Assembly (NCBI RefSeq): GCF_011759705.1
Contig: NZ_JAAOZF010000001.1
Span: forward strand, 1,175,152-1,239,151
Length of the DNA: 64,000 nucleotides
From: Microbacterium ulmi
GTDB lineage: Bacteria > Actinomycetota > Actinomycetes > Actinomycetales > Microbacteriaceae
Direction of reading: 5' to 3'
Translations under genes and position numbers: made by a program
Notes under the pieces: generated by a model
What the model was told of the DNA's origin: nothing
Seen by the model: the letters and a program-made list of their open reading frames with translations, nothing else
Databases searched by the model: none
Shown here: one piece after another, positions 34,445 through 42,710 of the stretch
Layout of the letters: each line of letters starts with the position of its first letter
Numbering within the stretch: position 1 is the stretch's first letter

Positions 34445-35765
34445 CCCGCACGGCGGAGTACAGCGTCGAGCTGACCGACTCGGCCTGTGCGAGCTCGGCC
34501 AAGACGTCGCGGATGCCCTCCACTCGCGGGTCGGAGGACGCGTCGACCCGCTCGGCCGTCGTGACGTACTCGCCCAGCCCGTGCGCGGGCAGCTCGAGGT
34601 CGTGCGGCCCGGGGGCCGGATCGGCGATGCGCTCGGCGATGAAGCTGCCGGGCGCGCCGACCGCGTCGTCGTGCCCCCCGCCGGCGAGCGCCGAGATCAG
34701 GTCGTCGCCGTGGCGCAGCTGAACGCTGAGAGTCGACGGGCCGACGTCGGCCTCGACGGGCGAGCCGGCGGTCACGATCGTCGACACCTCGAACTCGCCG
34801 TCGATCGCGAGGTAGGACGCGATCATCCCGCCCTGCGAGTGCCCGAATGCGTGCACCGTGTCGCCCGGCTCCGCGCCGGAGGCGCGCAGGGCTTCGAGGA
34901 CCGCCTCGTACGAGGCGGAGGGCTCCCCGTGGTACAGCTGGAGGTTGGACTCGTTGTCGAACGGATCGACGCCGCCCGAGATCGACTGCGAGACGGTGCC
35001 CGACACGTACACGGCGAACTGGCGCGACCCGTCGGACATCGTGTAGGTCTCGACGCGCACGCGCCCCGCGCCGCCGTGCGGCACCCGGGCGGTCGCTGCG
35101 GCGAGGGATGCCGGGGCCACCGCCTTCGCGTCCGTCGCCACGACGCCCAGCCGGACGGGCTTGACCTGGCCGGTCAGCCGGTCGCCGCGACCGATCCGAC
35201 CGGCGCCGCTCAGATCGAGCGCGCCCCAGAACCCCGCCGTGATCGCGGCGGAGCCGACGCCGGCGAACAGCCCCATGCCGAACGGATCGGCACCCCACGC
35301 CGCTCCCGCCTGCCACACGAGGTCGGCCGCCCAGAACCCGCCGCCGCGCCAGGCGTCCAGCTCCCCAGCCCCGCGGGGATCGAGCGCGGCGTACGCCGCG
35401 ACATCGTCTTCGAGCGAACGCCGCGCCGCCTCCAGCGCCCTCAGCGCCGCGGGATCGTTCCCCGCCGCCGCCCGCTGGGCGTCCAGCTCGCTCAGCTCGT
35501 AGATCGCCGCCACGGCCCGCAGGCGCAGCGCGAACGACCGCGCACTGCCGAACGCGCCGAGCGTGCGCCGGAACACGTCGCCCGCGGAGGCCGCGGCATC
35601 CTCGGTGCCCGCGACGCCGTACAGGATGTCGCGCGCCGACCCCGCGAGACGCTGCACGTCGGACAGCTCTGCGGCGATGCGATCGAAGTCGCCGGCGGCG
35701 GTGCGGAGCGTGACGGTGTCGACCGCGACGCGGCCGCCCGAGCGCAGGTCGACGCCGTCGGTCAT
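34416..35765 (-). CDS. Alpha/beta-hydrolase with helical ESX-like N-terminal domain
   Basis: The 449-residue protein has an N-terminal helical region (about 1-140, RTAAGDFDRIAAELSDVQRL and following) resembling WXG100/LXG-type helical hairpins, a Gly/Ala-rich middle and a C-terminal alpha/beta-hydrolase domain with the elbow AFGHSQGGM. No signal peptide is visible, which fits type VII export through the partner. The ATG at 35765 overlaps the stop of the small helical gene (ATGA). The combination resembles polymorphic effector or PE/PPE-like esterase pairs. Secretion is inferred, not shown, and no ESX apparatus is in the window. Confidence 0.72.
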   Translation of the reverse strand: MTDGVDLRSGGRVAVDTVTLRTAAGDFDRIAAELSDVQRLAGSARDILYGVAGTEDAAASAGDVFRRTLGAFGSARSFALRLRAVAAIYELSELDAQRAAAGNDPAALRALEAARRSLEDDVAAYAALDPRGAGELDAWRGGGFWAADLVWQAGAAWGADPFGMGLFAGVGSAAITAGFWGALDLSGAGRIGRGDRLTGQVKPVRLGVVATDAKAVAPASLAAATARVPHGGAGRVRVETYTMSDGSRQFAVYVSGTVSQSISGGVDPFDNESNLQLYHGEPSASYEAVLEALRASGAEPGDTVHAFGHSQGGMIASYLAIDGEFEVSTIVTAGSPVEADVGPSTLSVQLRHGDDLISALAGGGHDDAVGAPGSFIAERIADPAPGPHDLELPAHGLGEYVTTAERVDASSDPRVEGIRDVLAELAQAESVSSTLYSAVRVSASSADEG

Positions 35766-36049
35766 CCGCCTACCGTCCACACGCCGAGCTCAAGGCGGTC
35801 GTGAGCGCGCCTCGTGTCTTCACGGGCTGTGGCGGCGAGATGCGCGAGCCGGCCGATCTCGTCGGCCCACTCGTCGACGAGCGCATGGAAGCGGCGGGCG
35901 GCGTCGGCCTGCCAGTCGGTCTCCGCCGCCGCGCGGACGACCGAGGCGCGCACGCCGAAGAGGCGCAGCGCAGCCTCGTCGAGACTGCGGCGCGCGGCAT
36001 CTGTCAGGGAGAGGTCTGCGTGCGTCGCAGCGGGAAGCATCGTCTTCAT
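35762..36049 (-). CDS. Small WXG100-like helical protein
   Basis: The 95-residue all-helical protein has its two predicted helices around SLTDAARRSLDEAALRLFGV and DAARRFHALVDEWADEIGRL, with a Trp in TDWQADA between them (a WxA/WXG-like turn). It precedes, and overlaps by four bases, the gene for the helical-domain esterase, so the two likely form a complex. No close family is named with confidence. The ATG at 36049 has GACGCT six bases upstream, a weaker form of the leaderless motif. Confidence 0.6.
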   Translation of the reverse strand: MKTMLPAATHADLSLTDAARRSLDEAALRLFGVRASVVRAAAETDWQADAARRFHALVDEWADEIGRLAHLAATAREDTRRAHDRLELGVWTVGG

Positions 36050-36163
36050 CCCTCGAGCGTCGGGCGCGGCCGCAGCATCCCGACCATCGCACTGCGCGTC
36101 TGTGAGCAGCCCGCCCGCGAACTCGCCCTGTGCAGGAGGCACGAGTCGTCCCAGAATGGGGGG

Positions 36164-36679
36164 ATGACGGCATCCGACGGCGCCCCGCCCGAGCCGTTCC
36201 GCGTCGTCTTCGTCTGCACGGGCAACATCTGCCGCTCGCCCATGGCCGAGGTCGTGTTCCGCTGGTTCGCCGCGAACGCCGGCCTTCGCGATCGCGTCCT
36301 CTCGACGAGCGCGGGCACGGGGGACTGGCACGTCGGCGAGCGCGCCGACCAGCGCACGCTCGATGCGCTGGAGCGGCGAGGCTACGACGGCACACGGCAT
36401 CGCGCGAGGCAGTTCACGGCATCCGACTTCGCGTCGCACGATCTCGTCGTCGCACTCGACCGCAGCCACGAGCGCATCCTTCGCAGCTGGGCCAGGCACG
36501 AAGGGGATGCCGACAAGATCGCGCTGCTGATGTCGTTCGACCCCGCCGCCCACACGCTCGACGTCCCCGACCCGTACTATGCCGGCCCAGGAATGTTCGA
36601 CGAGGTGCTCGGTATGATCGAGAGTGCGAGCCGGGCGCTCTTCCGGCAGCTCGAACCCGCGATCCGCTCGGCGTCCTGA
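36164..36679 (+). CDS. Low-molecular-weight protein tyrosine phosphatase
   Basis: From the ATG at 36164 it has 171 residues. The P-loop VCTGNICRSP (Cys18, Arg24) is the C(X)5R signature and DVPDPYYAG supplies the general-acid Asp. Family members dephosphorylate proteins or arsenate-like substrates. It is divergent from the WXG100-like gene. CAGAAT lies six bases before the ATG, but a G-run intervenes, so leaderless or close-SD initiation is undecided. purB follows 35 bases later. Confidence 0.92.
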   Translation: MTASDGAPPEPFRVVFVCTGNICRSPMAEVVFRWFAANAGLRDRVLSTSAGTGDWHVGERADQRTLDALERRGYDGTRHRARQFTASDFASHDLVVALDRSHERILRSWARHEGDADKIALLMSFDPAAHTLDVPDPYYAGPGMFDEVLGMIESASRALFRQLEPAIRSAS

Positions 36680-36714
36680 CACCGGGCGTCGCGCCGCGTC
36701 CCGACGGGATCATC

Positions 36715-38094
36715 GTGACCACTCTTCCCCCGCAGCCCCTCAGCCCCCTCGACGGCCGCTACCGCGCCGCGGTCGCGCCGCTCGCCGACTTCCTGTCGGA
36801 GGCGGGCCTGAACCGCGCGCGCGTCGAGGTCGAGGTCGAGTGGCTCATCGCCCTCACCGACCGGAGCCTGTTCGGCACGCAGCCGCTCGGCGAGAGCGAC
36901 AAGGACAAGCTGCGCCTGCTGTATCTCGACTTCGGGCAGAGCGAGATCGACTGGCTCGCCGAGAAGGAGGCCGTGACGCGCCACGACGTCAAGGCCGTCG
37001 AGTACCTCGTGCGCGACCGGCTCTCCACGCTCGGGCTCGACGCGATCGCCGAGCTCACGCACTTCGCCTGCACGAGCGAGGACGTCAACTCCGCGTCGTA
37101 CGCCCTCACGGTAAAGCGCGCCGTCACGGAGGTCTGGCTGCCGCAGCTCGAGTCGGTGATCGCCGCGCTCAAGGCGCTCGCGATCGAGCATCGGGATGCC
37201 GCGATGCTCGCGCGCACGCACGGCCAGCCCGCGACGCCCACGACGATGGGCAAGGAGCTCGCCGTCTTCGTGTGGCGCCTCGAGCGCGTCGCGAGGCAGA
37301 TCCGCTCGACCGAGTTCCTCGCGAAGTTCTCCGGCGCCACGGGCACCTGGTCGGCGCACCTGTCGGCCGATCCGCAGGTGGACTGGCCGCTCGTCGCGCG
37401 CGAGTTCATCGAGGGCCTGGGCATCGGGTTCACCCCCGTCACGACCCAGATCGAGTCGCACGACTGGCAGGTCGAGCTGTACGACCGGGTGCGTCACGCG
37501 GGCGGCATCCTGCACAATCTCGCGACGGATGTCTGGACCTACATCTCGCTCGGCTACTTCTCGCAGATCCCGGTCGCGGGTGCCACGGGATCGTCGACGA
37601 TGCCGCACAAGATCAACCCGATCCGGTTCGAGAACGCCGAGGCCAATCTCGAGATCTCCGGCGGTCTGCTCTCGACCCTCGCGTCGACCCTCGTCACCTC
37701 GCGCCTGCAGCGCGACCTGACCGACTCGACGACGCAGCGCAACATCGGCGTCGCGTTCGGGCACTCGCTGCTCGCGCTCGACAATCTGCGACGCGGGCTC
37801 GGAGAGATCTCGCTCGCGCAGGGCGTGCTCGACGCCGACCTCGAGGGCAACTGGGAGGTGCTCGCGGAGGCCATCCAGACCGTCGTGCGCGCCGAGGTCA
37901 CGGCGGGCCGTTCGCACATCAGCGATCCCTACGCCCTGCTCAAGGACCTCACGCGCGGCCGTCGCATCGGCGCCGAGGACCTCGCCGAGTTCGTGCGCGG
38001 CCTCGACATCGGGGATGCCGCGAAGGAGCGCCTGCTGGCCCTCACGCCCGCGACCTACACGGGCCTCGCGTCCGAGCTCGTCGACCTGATCTGA
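36715..38094 (+). CDS. purB: Adenylosuccinate lyase
   Basis: The 459-residue homotetrameric enzyme cleaves SAICAR and adenylosuccinate in purine synthesis. LSPLDGRYR at the start, HFACTSEDVNS, and the signature GSSTMPHKINPIRFENAE are diagnostic. The GTG at 36715 is chosen because LSPLDGRYR is at the normal N-terminal distance; the frame extends upstream through the phosphatase gene only as a shadow. No clear ribosome site is visible. It follows the phosphatase by 35 bases. Confidence 0.96.
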   Translation: MTTLPPQPLSPLDGRYRAAVAPLADFLSEAGLNRARVEVEVEWLIALTDRSLFGTQPLGESDKDKLRLLYLDFGQSEIDWLAEKEAVTRHDVKAVEYLVRDRLSTLGLDAIAELTHFACTSEDVNSASYALTVKRAVTEVWLPQLESVIAALKALAIEHRDAAMLARTHGQPATPTTMGKELAVFVWRLERVARQIRSTEFLAKFSGATGTWSAHLSADPQVDWPLVAREFIEGLGIGFTPVTTQIESHDWQVELYDRVRHAGGILHNLATDVWTYISLGYFSQIPVAGATGSSTMPHKINPIRFENAEANLEISGGLLSTLASTLVTSRLQRDLTDSTTQRNIGVAFGHSLLALDNLRRGLGEISLAQGVLDADLEGNWEVLAEAIQTVVRAEVTAGRSHISDPYALLKDLTRGRRIGAEDLAEFVRGLDIGDAAKERLLALTPATYTGLASELVDLI

Positions 38095-38154
38095 GTCGGG
38101 CGCCCGCGGGCCGGCCGCGAGGATCCGCGTCGGCGGCCTCGTGCGCCGGCACGC

Positions 38155-38496
38155 TCAGGGCGTGGGTGCGCCGCCGTCGCCGTCGGCTGCGGCATCCGGC
38201 TTCGCCTCGTCCTCGCCCTCGGGGCGCAGCACGGGATGGTCGACGGTCTTCGTGATCTGGGCCGGATCCACCGCGAGGATCATGAGCGCGAGGCCGACCA
38301 GCACGACGATGAACGTGATGCCGGCGACGACGGCGGCGACGGTGAGCGCGCGCCCGGCCTGACCCTCGAAGCGGTTCTGGAAGACGCCCATCGAGACGGC
38401 CGTCACGATTCCCGCGAACAGCGCGGCGCCGAAGGCGAGCCCGAGAAGCTGGACCGGCTTCATGAGATCGCGCCGCGTGGGCTTCTCGTCGGTCAT
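38155..38496 (-). CDS. Two-helix membrane protein, unknown function
   Basis: The 113-residue protein reads MTDEKPTRRDLMKPVQLLGL, with hydrophobic helices at about 16-38 and 52-75 and a polar acidic tail of 35 residues (PEGEDEAKPDAAAD). It starts with an ATGA overlap on the larger membrane gene upstream, so the two proteins are probably co-translated partners. No named family is evident. Confidence 0.7.
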   Translation of the reverse strand: MTDEKPTRRDLMKPVQLLGLAFGAALFAGIVTAVSMGVFQNRFEGQAGRALTVAAVVAGITFIVVLVGLALMILAVDPAQITKTVDHPVLRPEGEDEAKPDAAADGDGGAPTP

Positions 38497-39182
38497 GCCG
38501 TCTCTCCCGCTGAGGCGTCGCCGTCGCGCGTGTCCTGTGCGGCAACGGTCCGCTGGGGGGAGAAGGCTGCGATCGCGAGGTACACGGCGACGATCGCCGC
38601 GTAGGCGCCGAAGACCCCGACCGCGATCGTGATGCCGGTCAGCGTGAAGCTCTCGTGCGCGTCTTCGATGTAGTAGCTGAGCGCGTAGCCCGAGGGCACG
38701 AGCGCGATCCCGATCGCGAGCGCGAGGGTCAGGATGCCGACCGTCACGGCATCGCGGGCCTCGGAACGGGGCATGGGAGGCGCGGCGAACCGCTCGGCCT
38801 CCGGCGCGATGTGCCGCGGACGCAGGCCGCGCCATCCCGACACGAGCTCGACGACGCCTGTCGCAACCGCCCACGCGATGACCAGGATGAAGAACATCTC
38901 GTTCGTGCGCAGCGCGGTGATGCCGCCCACCATTCCCGCGCCGAGCGTGAGGATGCCCAGCAGCACGGACGGCCAGCGGCGGCCTGCCGGATAGACGATC
39001 CACACCGCGACGAAGTACACGAGTCCCGTCGCGATCGCGAAGCCGCTGAACACCGCGAGGCCCACACCCGCCGAATGGTCGGTCGAGAACGTGATCATGG
39101 CGGCGGCGATCGCCGCGAACGCGGCGCGCGCGAGCTGAAGGTGCCGCACCTCGAAGGTGCGGACGGCGGAGGCTTGCGTCAC
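38493..39182 (-). CDS. HdeD/DUF308-like membrane protein
   Basis: From the GTG at 39182 it has 229 residues. It carries about six helices in pairs (AARAAFAAIAAAMITF-type, FVAVWIVYP, SVLLGILTLGAGMVGGITAL, FILVIAWAVATGVVELVSGWRG), resembling HdeD/DUF308 acid-stress membrane proteins. The longer upstream frame is of low-complexity repeats and is not coding. AGGAACCG precedes the GTG and TACACT (39221-39216) is a -10 candidate. Next is the small membrane protein with ATGA overlap. Confidence 0.75.
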   Translation of the reverse strand: MTQASAVRTFEVRHLQLARAAFAAIAAAMITFSTDHSAGVGLAVFSGFAIATGLVYFVAVWIVYPAGRRWPSVLLGILTLGAGMVGGITALRTNEMFFILVIAWAVATGVVELVSGWRGLRPRHIAPEAERFAAPPMPRSEARDAVTVGILTLALAIGIALVPSGYALSYYIEDAHESFTLTGITIAVGVFGAYAAIVAVYLAIAAFSPQRTVAAQDTRDGDASAGETA

Positions 39183-39293
39183 GGCGGTTCCTGAAGCGGT
39201 GGAAGGGATGCCTCCAGTGTAGGTCGTGCCGTGCGGACGGCCCGCCGAGCCGCGCGCCCGCATGGCGCCCGCCGTCCGCCGTCCTCCGTCCGC

Positions 39294-39314
39294 GGCATCC
39301 GGCATCCGGCATCC
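39294..39314. repeat. Three tandem GGCATCC heptamers
   Basis: The complement of the window's frequent heptamer GGATGCC stands three times head to tail in the non-coding DNA between the HdeD-like and cupin genes. Confidence 0.85.
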
Positions 39315-39375
39315 GGGCGATCGAGATCTCCTGCTCGCGGGCGGACGCGGCATCCCCTCGCGAGGACGGATGCCG

Positions 39376-39804
39376 TCACCAGGGCGAGGGGCGACCCTCG
39401 TCGCGCGTGCTGTCGTCGGGGAAGTGCGGCAGCTCGTACCCGCCCGCGCGGATGCAGAGCCAGCGCAGCTGCTCGGAACTGCCGGGCAGGGCGCGCCACG
39501 TGCGCCACACGCCCTGCCCGACGCGCACGACCGTGCCAGGGCCGACGTCGACGACCTCGTCGTCGAGGCCCATCTGACCGCGGCCGGCGAGGAACACGTA
39601 GAGCTCCTCGATGCGCGCGTGCGCGTGCCAGTACCCGGCCTCTTCGCCCGGTTCGAGGGCGTTCGCTGTCATGCCGATGAACTGCATCTCGAGGTCGTGG
39701 TCGACGACCCGGCGACCGTCGCGCGAGCTCTCCGGCCGGAACCCGCCGTAGTGGGCGCGCCACTCGTCGAGACCGCCCATCTCCAGCACCTCGTAGTCGC
39801 TCAT
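39376..39804 (-). CDS. Cupin-domain protein
   Basis: The 142-residue protein has the two cupin motifs around GYWHAHARIEELYVFLAGRG and DVGPGTVVRVGQGVWR. Metal ligands from HxH and E are present in the first motif; the second lacks the standard final His. The function is not evident: sugar isomerase, dioxygenase and ligand-binding roles all exist in the family. The ATG at 39804 follows TAGATT by six bases, a leaderless pattern. It precedes no operon partner. Confidence 0.84.
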   Translation of the reverse strand: MSDYEVLEMGGLDEWRAHYGGFRPESSRDGRRVVDHDLEMQFIGMTANALEPGEEAGYWHAHARIEELYVFLAGRGQMGLDDEVVDVGPGTVVRVGQGVWRTWRALPGSSEQLRWLCIRAGGYELPHFPDDSTRDEGRPSPW

Positions 39805-39810
39805 GCGCTC

Positions 39811-39816
39811 AATCTA
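39811..39816 (-). promoter_or_regulatory. -10 hexamer of the cupin gene (leaderless)
   Basis: Minus-strand TAGATT, then six bases, then the ATG at 39804. Confidence 0.5.
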
Positions 39817-39848
39817 GGGGCTCGCGGCGACATCGGCCCCCGGGGCGG

Positions 39849-40541
39849 TCAGGTGCCGGCCGACATCGCGGTGAGCGACTCCGCGACGATCGCGCGCATG
39901 GCCTCTTCGGCCGCGCTGCCGTCACCCGACTGCACCGCTGCCGCAACGAGGCCGTGCAGGCGCAGCGCCTCGGCGTCGGCGACGGCGGGCATGAGCGCGT
40001 GGTGGGTGCGGCCCTCGAGCACGGCGACGACGATCGTGCCCAGGCTCGCGAGCATGACGTTGCCGGACGCCTCGAGCAGCACCGTGTGGAACGCGATGTC
40101 GTGCGCGAGGTACTCGTCGGCGTCCGCGGCGCGCGAGGTCGACGCCATGCCGATGACGGCCGCCGCGAGCGCGCCGCACTGCGCGGGGGTCGCGCGCTCC
40201 GCCGCGAGCCGTGCGGCGGCAGGCTCGACGGCGGCGCGCAGCTCGCTGAGGCTGCGCAGCAGCTCGGCGCGATCGGGTCCGTCCAGGCGCCACCGCAGGA
40301 TGCGCGGGTCGTACGGGCTCCACGACTCGACGGGCAGCACCGTGATGCCGACGCGCTGGCGCGACTCGACCATGCCGAGCGACTCGAGCACGCGGACGGC
40401 CTCGCGGATGGCGCTGCGGGATGCCGAGAACTCGACGACCGCCTGATCCGTGATGATACGGCTCCCGGCCGGACGGCGTCCCGATGCGATGTCGGCGCCC
40501 CAGCGCTCGACGATCGCGTCGTGGAGCGGCCCCTGAGTCAT
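39849..40541 (-). CDS. GntR/FadR-family repressor of the gluconate operon
   Basis: From the ATG at 40541 it has 230 residues: a winged helix (about 8-75, FSASRSAIREAVRVLESLGM) and an FCD ligand domain (HDIAFHTVLLEASGN and LHGLVAAAVQSGD). The longer in-frame start at 40610 covers promoter DNA and is unlikely. TACCCT lies six bases before the ATG. It is divergent from GntP, GntK and Gnd, and a palindrome (40620-40633) sits in the GntP promoter, so it probably represses that operon and is released by gluconate or a derivative. Confidence 0.88.
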   Translation of the reverse strand: MTQGPLHDAIVERWGADIASGRRPAGSRIITDQAVVEFSASRSAIREAVRVLESLGMVESRQRVGITVLPVESWSPYDPRILRWRLDGPDRAELLRSLSELRAAVEPAAARLAAERATPAQCGALAAAVIGMASTSRAADADEYLAHDIAFHTVLLEASGNVMLASLGTIVVAVLEGRTHHALMPAVADAEALRLHGLVAAAVQSGDGSAAEEAMRAIVAESLTAMSAGT

Positions 40542-40547
40542 GCCGTC

Positions 40548-40553
40548 AGGGTA
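40548..40553 (-). promoter_or_regulatory. -10 hexamer of the gntR gene (leaderless)
   Basis: Minus-strand TACCCT, six bases, then the ATG at 40541. Confidence 0.45.
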
Positions 40554-40616
40554 CGCCGTTCGACCGGACATTTCAGGGGTATGCGACAAGAACATCCTGC
40601 ATTTCGGCATCCGGTC

Positions 40617-40645
40617 TTGTAATAGTCATATTATTCAGCTACTGT
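40617..40645 (+). promoter_or_regulatory. GntP-operon promoter with operator palindrome
   Basis: TTGTAA (40617-40622) and TACTGT (40640-40645) are 17 bases apart. Between and overlapping them is the palindrome TAATAGTCATATTA (40620-40633, arms TAATA/TATTA). This AT-rich block is unlike its surroundings and is the expected target of the divergent GntR regulator. Confidence 0.7.
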
Positions 40646-40710
40646 CTTCTCAAATATCAGATGGAAGCGCAGTGGCTTCGGCGGCGCTTCATTCCAACGG
40701 AGGAACAAAG

Positions 40711-42126
40711 ATGGTTCCCTTGACGACGATGATCCCTTCGGCAGTGCGTCCGATGGCGGACGCGATCGTGCCCGTCGGCTCCGACGCACGGCTCATCACG
40801 GCGGCCCTGCTCGGCTTCGCGGTCATCATCCTGCTCATCACGTGGCTGAAGGTGCATCCCTTCCTCGCCCTCACGATCGGCGCCCTCGGCGTCGGGCTGG
40901 GCGCGGGGATGGCGCCCGCGCAGGCGCTCACGAGCTTCACGACGGGATTCGGCTCGACCATGGGCGGCGTCGGCGTGCTCATCGCCCTCGGCGCCATGTT
41001 CGGCAAGCTCCTCGCCGACTCCGGCGGAGCCGACCGGGTCGTCGACACGCTCGTCGCACGGTCGAGCCCGCGGATGCTCCCGTGGACGATGGCGCTCGTC
41101 GGCGCGGTCATCGGTCTGCCGATGTTCTTCGAGATCGGGCTCGTGCTGCTGATCCCCGTGATCATCCTGGTCGCGCGGCGCTCGGGGCTCCCGCTCATGA
41201 AGATCGCGATCCCGACCCTTGCCGGCCTGTCGGCGATGCACGGCCTCGTGCCGCCGCACCCCGGCCCGCTCATCGCGATCGACGCGCTCGGCGCGAACCT
41301 CGGCCTCACGCTCGCGTTCGGCGTCATCGTCGCGATCCCGACGATCATCGTCGCGGGGCCGCTGTTCAGCACCTTCGCCGCGCGCTGGGCGCCCGTTCCG
41401 GTTCCGGCGATGTTCGTCACGCCGGAGGACGACGGGGTGGATGCCGCACAGCGCCCGCGTCCCTCCTTCGTCGCGGCGCTCTCGGCGATCCTGCTCCCCG
41501 TCGTCCTCATGATGGTCAAGGCGCTCGCAGACATCATCGCCCCCGACGCGGAGGGCACGTGGAAGGTCGTCCTCGACTTCATCGGCACCCCCGCCATCGC
41601 CCTGCTCATCACCGTGATCTACGGCATCTTCGTCCTGGGCGCAGGCGGCAGGATGAACCGCACGACCGTCGCGAAGTCGCTCGAGAGCAGCCTTCCGCCG
41701 ATCGCCGGCATCCTGCTCATCGTCGGCGCCGGCGGCGCGTTCAAGCAGGTGCTCATCGACACGGGGATCGGCGAGGTCATCACGCGGGCCGTGCTCGACA
41801 GCGGCATCTCGGTGCTGCTGCTCGGCTGGGTCGTCGCCGTCCTCGTCCGCGTCGCGACGGGCTCGGCGACCGTCGCGACCGTGACCGCGGCAGGCCTCAT
41901 GACGCCTGTCGCTGCGACGCTGGCGGGCCCCGAGGTCGCGCTCCTCGTGCTCGCGATCGGCGCAGGCTCCGTCTTCCTGTCGCACGTCAACGACGCGGGA
42001 TTCTGGCTCGTCAAGCAGTACCTCGGAACGAGCCTGCCGCAGAACTTCAAGACGTGGACGGTGCTCGAGTGCCTCATCTCGGTCGTCGGCCTCGCCGGGG
42101 TCCTCCTCCTGGATCTGGTGGTATGA
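40711..42126 (+). CDS. Gluconate permease (GntP family)
   Basis: From the ATG at 40711 it has 471 residues and about 12-14 helices. GHSMHG-like AMHGLVPPHPGPL and the conserved SHVNDAGFWLVKQYLG are GntP-family landmarks for gluconate/proton symport. An excellent GGAGGAAC ribosome site precedes the ATG. The kinase starts one base after its stop, so uptake and phosphorylation are coupled. Expression is presumably controlled by the GntR at 40541. Confidence 0.93.
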   Translation: MVPLTTMIPSAVRPMADAIVPVGSDARLITAALLGFAVIILLITWLKVHPFLALTIGALGVGLGAGMAPAQALTSFTTGFGSTMGGVGVLIALGAMFGKLLADSGGADRVVDTLVARSSPRMLPWTMALVGAVIGLPMFFEIGLVLLIPVIILVARRSGLPLMKIAIPTLAGLSAMHGLVPPHPGPLIAIDALGANLGLTLAFGVIVAIPTIIVAGPLFSTFAARWAPVPVPAMFVTPEDDGVDAAQRPRPSFVAALSAILLPVVLMMVKALADIIAPDAEGTWKVVLDFIGTPAIALLITVIYGIFVLGAGGRMNRTTVAKSLESSLPPIAGILLIVGAGGAFKQVLIDTGIGEVITRAVLDSGISVLLLGWVVAVLVRVATGSATVATVTAAGLMTPVAATLAGPEVALLVLAIGAGSVFLSHVNDAGFWLVKQYLGTSLPQNFKTWTVLECLISVVGLAGVLLLDLVV

Positions 42127-42127
42127 C

Positions 42128-42685
42128 GTGACGGCCGAAGCGCCCGCCGCGGCATCCGGCGAAGTGCCCATCGTCCTGGTCGTCATGGGCGTGTCCGGCT
42201 CGGGGAAGTCGACCGTCGCTGGCCTGCTCGCCGGGCGCCTGGGCTGGGACCTCGAGGAGGGCGACGACCTCCACCCCGAGGCCAACGTCGCGAAGATGGC
42301 GGCGGGCCACCCCCTCACGGACGAGGACCGCTGGCCGTGGCTCGACCGGATCTCGGACTGGATCCGGCTGCACACCTCGACGGGCACACCGGGCATCATC
42401 ACGTGCTCCGCGCTGCGGCGTGCCTACCGCGACCGGCTCCGCGGCCCCGGTGTCGTGTTCGTGCACCTCGCCGGGGCGCGCGGCGCCATCGCAGACCGGC
42501 TCAGCAGACGACTCGACCACTTCATGCCCGAGAGCCTGCTCGGATCGCAGTTCGCGACCCTCGAGCCGCTCGACTCCGACGAGTCCGGCATCGTCGTCGA
42601 CCTGACGCGAAGCCCTCGCGACGAGGCCGACGAGATCATCCGGCGCCTCGCCCTCACCGTGCCGCCCGCCGCGGCCCGCGACTGA
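42128..42685 (+). CDS. gntK: Gluconokinase
   Basis: The 185-residue kinase phosphorylates gluconate to 6-phosphogluconate. Walker A is GVSGSGKST (21-29), followed by EEGDDLHPEANVAKMAAGHPL, a family signature, and TCSALRRAYRD. It starts with a GTG one base after the permease stop. Its product is the substrate of the dehydrogenase encoded 26 bases downstream. Confidence 0.94.
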   Translation: MTAEAPAAASGEVPIVLVVMGVSGSGKSTVAGLLAGRLGWDLEEGDDLHPEANVAKMAAGHPLTDEDRWPWLDRISDWIRLHTSTGTPGIITCSALRRAYRDRLRGPGVVFVHLAGARGAIADRLSRRLDHFMPESLLGSQFATLEPLDSDESGIVVDLTRSPRDEADEIIRRLALTVPPAAARD

Positions 42686-42710
42686 CCCGCACCCCCAGGA
42701 GGAACCAGCC

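Noticed and set aside
40541..40610. Longer start for the GntR regulator
   Set aside because: It would code through the operator and promoter region and give an N-terminus unlike the family. The start at 40541 has a -10 hexamer at the right place.
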